Shown here piece by piece: positions 28,186-38,008 of a stretch of DNA of 64,000 nt. Position numbers and translations under genes: made by a program. Position 1 is the first letter of the stretch, and the number at the start of each line of letters is the position of its first letter. This DNA is from Legionella moravica DSM 19234. Its GTDB lineage: Bacteria > Pseudomonadota > Gammaproteobacteria > Legionellales > Legionellaceae. The notes beneath the pieces were generated by a model. The model saw only the letters and a program-made list of their open reading frames with translations, searched no databases and was not told the origin of the DNA. The stretch lies in contig NZ_KE384000.1 of the NCBI RefSeq assembly GCF_000423305.1, forward strand, positions 1 through 64,000. Reading direction: 5' to 3'.

Positions 28186-28731
28186 TCAATCGCTTTTAGC
28201 ATCTGAAGGCAAAATATAGAGAGCCAGATAAGTTAATAATTGAAAACCTCCTTGTACCATATGATTTTCTTCCAGATCAAACTTCATAATCAATTGATCA
28301 GCAAGAAACATTGCTAGCCAAAAAGAGAGGGAAATGATAAAGGCTGTATTTGCTCTGTTCATCCATCGTCGGGTATCCATATTCAAAGCACAGCAAGCCC
28401 AGATAAATGCGATTGAAGAGATGAAAGTCCAGATCATAATTCCGGCAAAACATATCTGGGGAATTAGAGCTGAAACCTGGTACATTTTTAAAGAGTCGAC
28501 AAGAAACGGGTAATTAGCATCCGGTGCCCAGCTTGTCTGAATCAGCTTCATATGCGCGAACATACCAATGAAATCAGTCCAAAACGCTAAAAGCCACCAA
28601 ATAGCCCAAAAAACTATAATAACCTTCTTAAACAAAACTAATTGCCGAGCCTGGTCGTACACGAAAAAGTTATCCTTATACACGTTTAAGTTTGATCTTA
28701 TCTTTTTTATAAGTTCATATCGCCTGTTCAA
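28186..28731 (-). CDS. Four-helix membrane protein of unknown function
   Basis: A 181-residue protein with four hydrophobic segments (about residues 35-60, 92-115, 130-148 and 158-175). The first is rich in aromatics (VFWAIWWLLAFWTDFIGMF). The start is followed by a basic N-terminal tail of about 30 residues, predicted to be cytoplasmic. I recognise no family. It is 93 bases downstream of the OPT transporter gene on the same strand and may be part of that operon. Confidence 0.65.
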   Translation of the reverse strand: MNRRYELIKKIRSNLNVYKDNFFVYDQARQLVLFKKVIIVFWAIWWLLAFWTDFIGMFAHMKLIQTSWAPDANYPFLVDSLKMYQVSALIPQICFAGIMIWTFISSIAFIWACCALNMDTRRWMNRANTAFIISLSFWLAMFLADQLIMKFDLEENHMVQGGFQLLTYLALYILPSDAKSD

Positions 28732-28823
28732 GAAGAGAAAGCTATTTTATGCCATCACATTAAATCAACACGCTGCAAAAAGTTTACTTAGCGCAAATCT
28801 AGGATTTACAAAATACTCTACCT

Positions 28824-30824
28824 TCAGATTTTATGTTTACACACTCTTTGACTGATCCACCATGCCAGAACGAATGTGGTAATCACCCCCAAATAGACGC
28901 CTTTATCTTTCCAATCGGGGCCTACCAGTTGCAATGCATCCGGACTATGAAATATAGAAAACGGTATGGCGAGTACTACATCCATTATTGCTGAGCCAGC
29001 GACTAAACCACAGGCGATTAGAGTCCCTTTTTGTTTACGGATGATTGTTTCTTCTTGATCTTTCTTCATTCTCTGCAAACGTTTTTGCACAAATAATGCA
29101 ATCATTCCGCCTATGAATAATGGGAATGAGGAAGACAAAGGCAAATACATTCCGATGGCTATTCCCAAAATAGATAAATTCAAATAACGCTTAAAATTAA
29201 ATATACGCTCCAAAACGATAACAAATAAAATGATTAAAGCCCCAAAGAACATCATATTCCAAGGCAATGAATTTCTAAAAACAGCTTCGGTAATTGCGGC
29301 CATCAATGCGGCAGTAGGAGCCGGCAAGGTCTGAGTGACGTCCATACCCGGATGAGGCATCACTCCAGCGATTCCATACACATTAAACAATAATTGCATT
29401 ACTGGCGGAATAACTAAAGCAGAAACGACTACTCCCAGCAATAACATTACTTGCTGCCGCCAAGGTGTTGCGCCAACTAATTGCCCTACTTTCAGATCCT
29501 GAGTATTGTCGTTGGCAATTGCTGCAATACCCGTCACGACCGAGCCGATAATAATGGTAATCGCTTCTGCAGCCTGGATTTGGTGAGTACTTAAAGGAAG
29601 GGGTAACACATGATCAATGGCGGTTAACAGCAACCACGCGGCAAACAACATTCCAGAAATAACTACCGAGCTGCCAGGGCTTGCTGTCACTCCCACCATT
29701 CCAGAGAAGTAGGCGGTGATAACGGAAAACAAAAATCCAATAACCAAAACATAAACCACGCCAAAAAAAACAATGGTGGGAGAATAGGTGTTATCAAGAC
29801 CTGCCTGGCCCAAGGGAAAGATAAACTGAAAAAATAAAAACAAAATGGCAGCAACGGTTCCTATACCCATAAAAATAAAAGGCAAAGGGATGTCTTTATC
29901 TGTACGCAGAACCTCTTTATCCGCTTTATTCTTCGCAATAAAAGCGCTTAGTGAACCCCTAATGCTTTTGGTAAGAGGTTTTATTAATTTAACAAAAGTC
30001 CACATTCCTGCAAACAACATGGCACCAATACCCAAATAGCGCATTTCACTATTCCATAATAAGGTCGTCGCCTGCTCTGGAGGATAGTGAGTTATAAAAT
30101 CCGGGTAAAACTGGCTGACTACGGGTAAAGCTACCAACCAGGACAGAACAGCCCCAAGAAAAATACTGATGGCCATATCATGCCCAACAAGATACCCTGC
30201 GCCTATCATTGTTGCAGAGAAGCCGGCACCCAGTCCGAACAAGGACCTTTTTACTACAAACCAATAACCCCAACTATTGGCTACCAGTTTAAATCCAATC
30301 TGCAGCAATTCTATAACCGCGCCTACAGCACCACCTATAAAAATATCCCTTATACCGGCCTTTTCTGCAGAAGATTTCAATACTTCAGCAATCGCACGCC
30401 CCTCAGGAAATTTTAAAGAGTGATCGTTTACTAAAATTCGACGCAGTGGAATTGAGAACAGAACCCCCAATATACCGCCGCAGGCAGCAATAAAGAAATT
30501 GGTCAGATAATCAAAATGGTTCCAAAATCCAATAATAATCAGGGCAGGAATTGTATAGACAATACCGCCAGCAACCGCCTCACCGGCAGAAGCAGCAGTT
30601 TGCACTGCGTTGTTTTCAAGAATGGTGGAATTCTTAAAAAAGCGCAAAATCCCCATCGAAATAATGGCAGCAGGAATGGATGCTGATGTTAAAATGCCTA
30701 ATTTGAGGGCAAGATAAGCGTTAGACATTGCTAATAAGACAGTAAGTATTATTGCCAGAAAAATAACTCTCAGCGTTAATTCTGCTACCTGCTGATCCGC
30801 GGCTATAAAAGGGGTATCAGACAT
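28824..30824 (-). CDS. OPT-family oligopeptide transporter
   Basis: A 666-residue polytopic membrane protein of the oligopeptide transporter family, which imports short peptides or metal-chelate peptides using the proton gradient. More than a dozen hydrophobic helices are seen. Family blocks include MSNAYLALKLGILTSASIPAA at the N-terminus, ENNAVQTAASAGEA, and PEGRAIAEVLK in the first cytoplasmic loop. I start it at the ATG at 30824, whose first base overlaps the stop of the upstream gene in a TAATG junction with GGGGGA before it, pointing to translational coupling. An alternative start four codons upstream is less likely. Confidence 0.93.
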   Translation of the reverse strand: MSDTPFIAADQQVAELTLRVIFLAIILTVLLAMSNAYLALKLGILTSASIPAAIISMGILRFFKNSTILENNAVQTAASAGEAVAGGIVYTIPALIIIGFWNHFDYLTNFFIAACGGILGVLFSIPLRRILVNDHSLKFPEGRAIAEVLKSSAEKAGIRDIFIGGAVGAVIELLQIGFKLVANSWGYWFVVKRSLFGLGAGFSATMIGAGYLVGHDMAISIFLGAVLSWLVALPVVSQFYPDFITHYPPEQATTLLWNSEMRYLGIGAMLFAGMWTFVKLIKPLTKSIRGSLSAFIAKNKADKEVLRTDKDIPLPFIFMGIGTVAAILFLFFQFIFPLGQAGLDNTYSPTIVFFGVVYVLVIGFLFSVITAYFSGMVGVTASPGSSVVISGMLFAAWLLLTAIDHVLPLPLSTHQIQAAEAITIIIGSVVTGIAAIANDNTQDLKVGQLVGATPWRQQVMLLLGVVVSALVIPPVMQLLFNVYGIAGVMPHPGMDVTQTLPAPTAALMAAITEAVFRNSLPWNMMFFGALIILFVIVLERIFNFKRYLNLSILGIAIGMYLPLSSSFPLFIGGMIALFVQKRLQRMKKDQEETIIRKQKGTLIACGLVAGSAIMDVVLAIPFSIFHSPDALQLVGPDWKDKGVYLGVITTFVLAWWISQRVCKHKI

Positions 30825-31519
30825 TAATTCCCCCACACTGATTGCGCAATTTCAGATTTAACCAACCTGGAAATTAATGGCAATGGAATCGTTACCGTTT
30901 GTTCGCCATAAACGTATGCAGCAACCTGATAACTGTTAAAGATAATGGCTATGCCTTTATGAGTAAAATACCAGACCGAGTAGTTTTCAGCGGTAGGTTT
31001 GGTACCTTCCGTGATCCACTGTTCATCTGAAATATTCTTTTTGGTAATGTCTTTTTTAGCCAGAGCGGAAATCGGCGTCAAATAATCAGCCCCTGATACG
31101 AATAAATCAGCCAGATTCATGCTTTTTCCATTTACATAATTTTTCACGACAACAGTATTTGAAGGATGTGCCGCGCCTTTATGAAAAATGGATATATTAA
31201 AATGAACACTCAAAGCTGTTGGCGTTTTATAAGGTACTGAATAAGTAATATTGAGTCCTGTTTTACCTGGAGCATCAACAGGAGTGGATGCATCTTCGGA
31301 TAATTCGCCCATAAAACTTTTTTGAGTGCTGGCAATAAATTCTTTTATGGACGCATTCACTGTGGGTGATTTAAAACCCTGAGGATATTTAATATCAAGA
31401 ATGTATTGCGCGGTTTCCTGTTTAATCACTACAGGAGTGATGGAGTAAGCCATCAATGAATTGACTGTAAGGCCTAAAATCAAACCCGTTTTAATTATCC
31501 GTTTCATTCGATTAATCAT
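30824..31519 (-). CDS. Exported DUF3298 (RsiV-like) protein
   Basis: A 231-residue protein with an N-terminal signal peptide (cleavage near NSLMA). It carries the PdaC/RsiV-like DUF3298 region: a central strand [14 protein letters not shown] with the AHPxN hallmark, then [18 protein letters not shown] and a C-terminal [24 protein letters not shown]. In RsiV this domain binds lysozyme; in PdaC it accompanies a deacetylase. Here it is alone, so a peptidoglycan or lysozyme link is only inferred. AGGAG precedes the ATG at 31519, which lies within the last codons of hutI. Confidence 0.85.
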   Translation of the reverse strand: MINRMKRIIKTGLILGLTVNSLMAYSITPVVIKQETAQYILDIKYPQGFKSPTVNASIKEFIASTQKSFMGELSEDASTPVDAPGKTGLNITYSVPYKTPTALSVHFNISIFHKGAAHPSNTVVVKNYVNGKSMNLADLFVSGADYLTPISALAKKDITKKNISDEQWITEGTKPTAENYSVWYFTHKGIAIIFNSYQVAAYVYGEQTVTIPLPLISRLVKSEIAQSVWGN

Positions 31520-32756
31520 TATTTAACTCCTGATCAATATTTTTATTGGATAACCACTCACCCGCGATCATTGTCCTATGAGGAAGTGGGTATGCAAAAT
31601 AATAACAAAGAGATGCACTATCAGTTATAGACCATAATACCAAATCTGCTGCCTTACCCTGCTCAATGAGGCCTGTTTCATGTTCCAGACCCAAAGCTTT
31701 TGCCGCATGAGTAGTGACGGCAGACAAGACTTCAGGAATGGACATTCCAAAAAACTGGCAGGCCATACTCATCATTAGCAATAAAGATGTCGTAGGGGAG
31801 GAGCCTGGATTGGAATCAGTAGCGATGGCAATACGAACACCTGCTTGTCGCAATAAGTCAACAGGAGGTTTTCTCTTTTCACGTAAAAAATAAAACGCCC
31901 CCGGGAGCAAAACGGCTACGGTATCTGATTTTGCCATGGCAGCAGCCCCAGCTTCATCCAGAAACTCAAGATGATCGCAGGATAATGCGCCTGAATTTGC
32001 AGCCAAAATACTTGCGCCCAGGTTGGATAATTGTTCTGCATGACATTTTATCGGTAGATTCAATGCACGCGCTGCTGCAAATATCTGTTCTGTCTGTTTT
32101 AATGAAAAAGCAATCGATTCACAAAAAACATCGACAGCATCAACCAATCCCGTTTCACTGATTGCCGGTAACATCTCCTGGCAAAGATGATCGACATAAG
32201 CCTGGCTGTTTCCCTTATATTCCGGGCCTATCGCATGAGCACCTAAAAAAGTGGTTTTTACACGCAATCCGCTTAGCTCACCCAAACGTCTGGCGACTTT
32301 AAGCATTTTCATCTCATTAACCAAATCCAGACCATACCCAGACTTGATTTCAACGGTAGTCACTCCTTCATTTTTTAGAGCGCGTATCCTGGGTAAGGAT
32401 TGCTGAATGAGCTCATCTTCTGAAGCCGCACGAGTTTGCGTTACTGTAGACAGGATTCCGCCACCAGATTTGGCAATCTCGGCATAACTCACCCCTTCAA
32501 GCTTCATTTGAAATTCGGAAGCTCTGTTACCGGCATAAACCAGATGAGTATGACAGTCAATCAGGCCGGGAGTGATTACCTTACCCGAACAATCTTCTCG
32601 TTGCCCTGCTCGTTCAATAAATTCAGTGGGCAGATCGTCCATAGAACCGCACCATTTTATACGGCCGTTTTGAATCGCAATCGCCTGATTACGTACAGGC
32701 AATCCCTGGGCAGTAATCGTTGTTGCATTCACTAATAATTTATCGCAGGCAAACAT
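31512..32756 (-). CDS. hutI: Imidazolonepropionase
   Basis: A 414-residue amidohydrolase that opens the ring of imidazolone-5-propionate to give N-formimidoyl-glutamate, the third step of histidine breakdown. Metal-site motifs: [23 protein letters not shown] near residue 70, EIKSGYGLD, a conserved KCHAEQLS histidine, and [11 protein letters not shown] start at the ATG at 32756, joined to the SDR stop in a TAATG overlap, instead of an ATG four codons upstream. The next enzyme, HutG, is encoded divergently at 33606. Neither hutH nor hutU is in the window. Confidence 0.95.
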   Translation of the reverse strand: MFACDKLLVNATTITAQGLPVRNQAIAIQNGRIKWCGSMDDLPTEFIERAGQREDCSGKVITPGLIDCHTHLVYAGNRASEFQMKLEGVSYAEIAKSGGGILSTVTQTRAASEDELIQQSLPRIRALKNEGVTTVEIKSGYGLDLVNEMKMLKVARRLGELSGLRVKTTFLGAHAIGPEYKGNSQAYVDHLCQEMLPAISETGLVDAVDVFCESIAFSLKQTEQIFAAARALNLPIKCHAEQLSNLGASILAANSGALSCDHLEFLDEAGAAAMAKSDTVAVLLPGAFYFLREKRKPPVDLLRQAGVRIAIATDSNPGSSPTTSLLLMMSMACQFFGMSIPEVLSAVTTHAAKALGLEHETGLIEQGKAADLVLWSITDSASLCYYFAYPLPHRTMIAGEWLSNKNIDQELNND

Positions 32757-33565
32757 TAGAAATCCCAATGAAGAACTTGATGAGGTGGTTTAAGCCAGGA
32801 CGCATGATGCGATGATTCATAGATATCCCATTCTTTAGAGACATAGGTCTCCTTATCAATATCCAATAAAAGCCAGGTTAAAAATTCTGCGACTGTCTCT
32901 GGAGAAATTAATCGATTGTGTTGTTTTAAGCGCTGATAAAAATGAACTTGCTCTGGATCCATATTGGAGCCATTTCTGGCAATTACCTGCATTTCCGTAT
33001 CAATAATTCCTGGCATGACGCTGGCAAAAGATATCGAGTCTGTTTCGAGTTGGCAACATCGAGTCAGCATAGACAGCGCGGCTTTGGAGACGCAATAGGC
33101 GGTCCACCCTTTTATTGGAAAATATGCGGCTCCTGAACCTATATTTAACACACGGCCATGTTGTAATTTATCGATGAATAATTGCGGTAAAAAAAGAGGA
33201 GCATCCAGATTTGTTGCAAAGGTTCGATGCCAATCGGTTAATTGAATATCCTGAATAGGAACCAGCGGCTCCAGTGTTCCAGCATTATTAACCAAAGCGC
33301 TTATTTGGGGTATATTATTCAAATGGACTCTAATTATTTCACGGCCTTCACTGGTGGATACATCAGCACAGACATATTTAATCAAAGCAGATGCGGCAGC
33401 CGTCTCCTTTAACAATGACTCACGTCGGCCTACTATCAATACTGATTTACCGCGTTCAGCCAGATTCAAAGCCAAAGCTTTGCCTATGCCACTTCCTCCA
33501 CCAGTAATAATAAACACGCGATCCTCATTCACTATTCGACGATATGCGCAGATAATACCAGACAT
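32756..33565 (-). CDS. Short-chain dehydrogenase/reductase (sepiapterin-reductase-like)
   Basis: A 269-residue classical [24 protein letters not shown] is the cofactor loop, VNNAGTLEP the NAG motif, [21 protein letters not shown] contains the catalytic Ser and YxxxK, and [13 protein letters not shown] follows. It resembles benzil or sepiapterin-type reductases. No strong ribosome site precedes the ATG at 33565; a GTG eleven codons later is possible and would place the Rossmann loop nearer the N-terminus. It heads the minus-strand run SDR-hutI-DUF3298-OPT. Why a reductase is coupled to hutI is not clear. Confidence 0.88.
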   Translation of the reverse strand: MSGIICAYRRIVNEDRVFIITGGGSGIGKALALNLAERGKSVLIVGRRESLLKETAAASALIKYVCADVSTSEGREIIRVHLNNIPQISALVNNAGTLEPLVPIQDIQLTDWHRTFATNLDAPLFLPQLFIDKLQHGRVLNIGSGAAYFPIKGWTAYCVSKAALSMLTRCCQLETDSISFASVMPGIIDTEMQVIARNGSNMDPEQVHFYQRLKQHNRLISPETVAEFLTWLLLDIDKETYVSKEWDIYESSHHASWLKPPHQVLHWDF

Positions 33566-33605
33566 TGAACTAACTTGGCATAAATTTAATACATAGGAGC
33601 AGTAG

Positions 33606-34565
33606 ATGTTTGAAGATCTACCGAATTATCAAAGAGCAAATCCTTCTCTTTGGCAAGGAAGAAAGGATACGGTCAATGAAGAACGTTTCTTTCAAAAAAT
33701 TAAATTTTTAAATGATGAAAACGAACTGATTACCGAGGACAAAAAAACCATTTTTCTCGGCTTTGCCAGTGATGCTGGAATCAAAAGAAATCTTGGCAGA
33801 CCAGGAGCACAATTTGGACCCGACCAGCTGAAACAACATCTGGCGAAATTACCTTGCCCCTACGATCATCATTTTATCGATCTGGGGAATATCCTCTGCG
33901 TCAATGATGATCTGGAATCTGCTCAAACCCAATTCGCTGAATTAATCCATCGTTGTATTAAGCAAGGACATAAAACCATTGCCTTTGGTGGAGGACATGA
34001 AATTGCCTGGGCCCATTTTCAGGGTTTATCGCGCCATTATTCTAAATTAGGCATCATTAATTTTGATGCTCATTTTGATCTTCGTCCCTGTCAGTCAGGC
34101 CAACCCGGTAATTCTGGCACACCATTTTCGCAAATTGCAGAACACTGCAAAGCAAATAAACAACCCTTTGAATACTGCTGCATTGGAATTCAAAAATTTG
34201 GCAACACCCCTTCTCTCTTCAATCGTGCCAATGAATTGAATGTCCACTGTCTCACAGCAGAAGATCTCAATGAACAAAGTCAAGCCTGGCAAATCGCTTT
34301 TCTAGATGATTTTATGCTTAATCTGGATCACATTTATCTGACTGTTTGTCTTGATGTATTTGCTGAGTGTTATGCACCAGGGGTCAGTGCGCCACAACCC
34401 TTGGGACTCACTCCATGGCAAATACTTCCTCTACTGAAATACATTATACAAAGCGGTAAAGTAATCAGTCTGGACATTGCAGAACTTTCTCCACCACTGG
34501 ATCAAGAACAAAAAACTGCTAGACTAGCGGCTCTTATTATCGCAGAATTGTTAGATACTAATTAA
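33606..34565 (+). CDS. hutG: Formimidoylglutamase
   Basis: A 319-residue manganese enzyme of the arginase/ureohydrolase family that splits N-formimidoyl-glutamate to glutamate and formamide. Manganese-site motifs: FGGGHEIAWAH, IINFDAHFDLRP and LDVFAECYAPGVSAPQPLG, where the usual DxDxxDPxxxP pattern is varied at its second and third acidic positions (Cys-Leu-Asp-Val-Phe-Ala-Glu). The overall match supports HutG over arginase or agmatinase. GGAG lies six bases before the ATG. It is divergent from the SDR-hutI transcript, with about 40 bases between, so both promoters must overlap. Confidence 0.9.
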   Translation: MFEDLPNYQRANPSLWQGRKDTVNEERFFQKIKFLNDENELITEDKKTIFLGFASDAGIKRNLGRPGAQFGPDQLKQHLAKLPCPYDHHFIDLGNILCVNDDLESAQTQFAELIHRCIKQGHKTIAFGGGHEIAWAHFQGLSRHYSKLGIINFDAHFDLRPCQSGQPGNSGTPFSQIAEHCKANKQPFEYCCIGIQKFGNTPSLFNRANELNVHCLTAEDLNEQSQAWQIAFLDDFMLNLDHIYLTVCLDVFAECYAPGVSAPQPLGLTPWQILPLLKYIIQSGKVISLDIAELSPPLDQEQKTARLAALIIAELLDTN

Positions 34566-34577
34566 GGAGTATAATTC

Positions 34578-35657
34578 ATGAAGAAAACGATGCTGTGGGG
34601 TGCTTTGTGTACACTTTTATGTACTCAATTACATGCGGAAGCAACCCAACAAGCGGTACAGCCACAAACTCCAGATACAACCAATAGCGCCGTGACAGCA
34701 AACCAAACGCCTGCGGTGAATCAAAACACACCAACTACTCAGACGAACCCAAGTAATCAACCGACATCGCAGGTGCAATCCACCAATCAGCAACCTGCTC
34801 AAAACGTACAACAAAATCAAACCAGTCAAACCCAAGTGACCCAGCCTGGGCAATCCACTTCCCAGCAACCAGCTCAAAATGGAGAGTCCCAAACAACTCA
34901 ACAGGTACCGGTTGAGCAGCAACAAACTTCCCAACCAATCAATTGTGATTATAAAATTCCTGCTGAAACTAAAGTTATAGACCAAACTCTGGTGTTAACC
35001 TGGTCTGAACAGGCAGTGACTCAAGCATTTGATTTTGATCCGGCCTCACTGGATGCCCAGCTTCAAAAGTTGCAAGCATGTTTTACCGATCAGGGATGGC
35101 AAGGATTTAACACCGCATTACAAAAATCAGGAAATGTGGATGCCATTAAAACACAAAATTTAACCGTAAGCAGTCAACTGGATGGTCAGGCTCAAGTGAC
35201 TGAAGCAACTGCAAATGAATGGAAAATAACCCTGCCTTTACAAGTAGTCTACCAAAACAGCAAAGAAAAAGTGACGCAATTACTCAACGTGAATGTGACC
35301 ATAGGCCGTAAAGTTTCAGGGGATCTGGGCATCACTCAAATGATTGCTACCCCAAGAACATCAGTCACTACGCAACAATCTAATGATGCTAATGCGACAT
35401 CGAACCCAGCCAATACATCCACCACTCCTAACACTGTAAATCAGGGTACAACACCTGCCAATTCAGAAACAGAAGTTAATCCATCTACTTCAAATTCTAC
35501 CCCGACAAACTCCAATTCGGTTACGGTCACTCCTGGAAACACGACTACACCAACTGCACCGGCAAATTCAGGCACAGTACCGACCACAACAAACAATGGC
35601 TCCAATCTGCAAAATCCTGGATCAGGAACAAATGCAACGCCGGGTTCAACAAACTAG
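34578..35657 (+). CDS. DotI/IcmL-like secreted protein with Gln/Thr/Asn-rich tails
   Basis: A 359-residue exported protein with a signal peptide (cleavage near QLHA). Residues about 22-122 are low-complexity Gln, Thr, Asn and Pro. Residues about 130-255 form a domain like the periplasmic part of the type IVB secretion protein DotI/IcmL: VLTWSEQAVTQAFDFD, FTDQGWQGFNTALQKSGN, KTQNLTVSSQLDGQ, EWKITLPLQVVYQN and LNVNVTIGRK. Residues 262-359 are again Thr, Asn, Pro and Ser-rich. Unlike DotI it has no transmembrane anchor, so it is a stand-alone paralogue, perhaps periplasmic. GGAG is upstream; it starts 12 bases after hutG and may be cotranscribed. A terminator hairpin follows. Confidence 0.8.
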   Translation: MKKTMLWGALCTLLCTQLHAEATQQAVQPQTPDTTNSAVTANQTPAVNQNTPTTQTNPSNQPTSQVQSTNQQPAQNVQQNQTSQTQVTQPGQSTSQQPAQNGESQTTQQVPVEQQQTSQPINCDYKIPAETKVIDQTLVLTWSEQAVTQAFDFDPASLDAQLQKLQACFTDQGWQGFNTALQKSGNVDAIKTQNLTVSSQLDGQAQVTEATANEWKITLPLQVVYQNSKEKVTQLLNVNVTIGRKVSGDLGITQMIATPRTSVTTQQSNDANATSNPANTSTTPNTVNQGTTPANSETEVNPSTSNSTPTNSNSVTVTPGNTTTPTAPANSGTVPTTTNNGSNLQNPGSGTNATPGSTN

Positions 35658-35668
35658 ACATTAAACAA

Positions 35669-35694
35669 GCAGCATCCTGTATATTGGATGCTGC
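35669..35694 (+). terminator. Hairpin after the IcmL-like gene
   Basis: A 9-bp perfect stem (GCAGCATCC with GGATGCTGC) and an eight-base loop begin 11 bases after the stop. The T tract that follows is poor. Confidence 0.6.
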
Positions 35695-35885
35695 TCTGAT
35701 GGCAGGAACATCATGAGGAAATTATCTACAGGAGTTTTGTGCATTCTGGCATTAAGTGCGCATGCAAACGTGATACAGTATTTTGCAGGTATCAGTTATA
35801 ACAATCCCTCCGAATTGTTTAAAATCAAAAATGAAAGTTTGATTTTAGGTGGAACTGGTTTTTATAGTGACGCCCTTTCAACCGC

Positions 35886-36954
35886 GAAGTGCAACAGTGG
35901 TTATAAAATGAACAACGACTAGAGTGAGTCACGTGAAGTTGATAGTCTCAAAGGTGCAAACCGAAGGAGATTATCATGGCAGCAGGCTACCATCACGTGA
36001 CTCGAGACATAAGGTGTCAGATTTATGCGTTAAAATCAATGGGGCAATCACTGGGACAAATTGCCTTGGTTGTTGGTCGGGATAAGTCGACGATTAGTCG
36101 GGAAATAGCGCGGAATACGGGCGGGCGGGGTTATCGCTTTAAACAAGCTGATGAGAAAGCACAAGCACGCCGAAGCGAAGCCAGCAGGGCGAAAAAAAAA
36201 CTAACGGGAGAGATGCAAGACACCATAAGAGGCAAGCTCCTTGAAGACTGGAGTCCTGATCAGATATCAGGCCGATTAAAGATTGAAGGTAAGGCGATAA
36301 GCCATGAAACCATCTACCAGTTTGTCTGGGGTGATAAACGCGCTGGAGGCAAGCTGTATAAGCATTTAAGGCATCGAGGTAAACGCTACAACAAACGCTC
36401 ATCTGGAAAAGCAGGCCGTGGTTGCATCCCCGATCGAGTCGACATTACAGCACGACCACCGATTGTCGAAACAAAATCTCGCATAGGTGATTGGGAAGGC
36501 GATACTATCATTGGGGCAAAGCATAAGGGGGCTATTGTTTCGTATGTCGAACGGCATTCAAAGTTTACTTTGCTTAAAAAAATTGACCGAAAAATGGCTG
36601 ACCTTGTAACGCAGGCAACGGTTGATAAAATGGCCGATTTACCCCACCCAGTAAGGACAATCACGTATGATAATGGCAAAGAGTTCGCAGCCCACAAAGA
36701 CATTGCAAGCGCTTTAAATACAAGTTGTTACTTCGCGACTCCATACCATTCATGGGAACGTGGACTTAATGAACACACGAATGGCTTAGTGCGGCAATAC
36801 CTGCCAAAATCAACTGAATTTACAGGGGTGACTGATGATGAAATTCAGGCTATTGAAAATCGCTTGAACAATCGCCCCAGAAAAGTGCTACAATACAAAA
36901 CACCCTTTGAGGTCTTCTTTGCTGGACTAAATCCTAGTTCCACTGTTGCACTTC
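35886..36954 (+). mobile_element. IS30-family insertion sequence
   Basis: The tips are perfect 15-bp inverted repeats (GAAGTGCAACAGTGG at 35886-35900 and its complement at 36940-36954), giving an element of about 1.07 kb. I could not see a clear target duplication next to the tips. The element appears complete and the transposase frame is intact, so it may be recent and still mobile. Confidence 0.85.
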
Positions 36955-36962
36955 ACTGTTGA
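35976..36962 (+). CDS. IS30-family transposase
   Basis: A 328-residue DDE transposase. The N-terminal helix-turn-helix reads SMGQSLGQIALVVGRDKSTISREIARN, typical of IS30. The catalytic core has GDWEGDTIIG (first Asp), TYDNGKEFAAHKDIA (second Asp) and the HSWERGLNEHTNGLVRQYLPK region with the final Glu, all present. GGAG precedes the ATG at good distance. The frame runs through the right inverted repeat and takes its stop codon from the host sequence eight bases beyond the tip, so the last residues depend on the insertion site. Confidence 0.95.
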   Translation: MAAGYHHVTRDIRCQIYALKSMGQSLGQIALVVGRDKSTISREIARNTGGRGYRFKQADEKAQARRSEASRAKKKLTGEMQDTIRGKLLEDWSPDQISGRLKIEGKAISHETIYQFVWGDKRAGGKLYKHLRHRGKRYNKRSSGKAGRGCIPDRVDITARPPIVETKSRIGDWEGDTIIGAKHKGAIVSYVERHSKFTLLKKIDRKMADLVTQATVDKMADLPHPVRTITYDNGKEFAAHKDIASALNTSCYFATPYHSWERGLNEHTNGLVRQYLPKSTEFTGVTDDEIQAIENRLNNRPRKVLQYKTPFEVFFAGLNPSSTVALHC

Positions 36963-37990
36963 AACGGCGTGATTTAACATTTAAAGGCAGCGCGCTTAAT
37001 TTTAATACCTTTCAATACGATACGGGTGTTAGTCATTCACGAACTTATACTCTTTTACCCTATGGACGTATTGCCAAACGATTCAATGATAAAACCGTTT
37101 TTGCTCTGGATGTAACGGAACCGTTCAATTCAAATCTGAATTGGGGCAACAATGCCTTTACTAAATATGCAGTTACGCAAAATTATCTTAATGATGTAGA
37201 CGTTAGTCCCAAAATGTCCTACGCCTTCAGTGACAAACTTCAGTTAGGCGGCGGTTTAAATTTGAATTTTCTGCTCAATAATGAAATAAACTGGGCTTTT
37301 CCTACAGGCCCGTTTACCTATTCTAACCTCGTTAATAAAACCCACAGTTTTGGGTTAGGTTACAACCTCGGAGCTACGTATATCATCAATCAAACCAACT
37401 TTTTTGGTTTGACTTATTATTCAAGAATTGTCCAAAAAACAACGGGTTATAGTGTTCTTGGCTCCAATTACAGTAACAATCTGTCATTCAATTTCAATAT
37501 GCCAGCAACCACGATTGCAAGTTATGTTCATATTTTCAATCCTACCTGGCTTATTAACCTTCAAGTGTTTCAAAGCGAGTGGAATGTGAATCAATATGCC
37601 CGTCTTTTCAATACTGCAGCCCCACCTCCATTCAGTAACTTTGTCTTTGAAATGCATTTCAGCAAATCCTATGCTTATCTAGCTGCAGTACGCAATCAAT
37701 TTTCTGAGAAATTGGGAATCACTCTGGCAGGGATGATTGATGATGGGCCTGAACATGACAGTTTAAGAACCATTGTTTTTCCTTCAGATACCCAATATTT
37801 CCTTGGGTTGATTGGAGACTATCATGTCAATGCCAATACTACAGTCGAACTGATTTATGGGCATGTATTCTCCTATCCCTCTATTCAGAACAGGGTTATG
37901 GTAAATAACGCTTCCGTCCCATTCACTACAGGATTTGTGAACATCAACGCCAATGTCGTGGATCTTAAAATAAAAATTGAAGCATAAGTT

Positions 37991-38008
37991 CAGGGTCTAT
38001 TGACCCTG
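37991..38008 (+). terminator. Hairpin after the FadL pseudogene
   Basis: The arms CAGGGTC and GACCCTG with a four-base loop lie four bases after the stop codon. There is no strong T run. Confidence 0.5.

Larger units (their letters stand above)
35713..37987 (+). pseudogene. FadL/OmpP1-family outer-membrane transporter, split by an IS30-family element
   Basis: The 5' fragment (35713-35885) encodes a signal peptide and the start of a barrel (LSAHANVIQYFAG, SDALSTA). The 3' fragment (36955-37987) encodes the rest, a long-chain fatty acid or hydrocarbon transporter of the FadL/OmpP1 type (RRDLTFKGSALNFN, SPKMSYAFSDKLQLGGGLN, then barrel strands to the end). Joining the flanks at the IS tips gives one uninterrupted frame of 401 residues, a normal length, so the insertion is the only visible lesion. 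The function is lost unless the element excises precisely. A hairpin lies just after the stop. Confidence 0.85.

Noticed and set aside
34629-34985. 118-codon minus-strand frame rich in Leu, Gly and Arg
   Set aside because: It is the complement of the Gln/Thr-rich low-complexity stretch of the IcmL-like gene.
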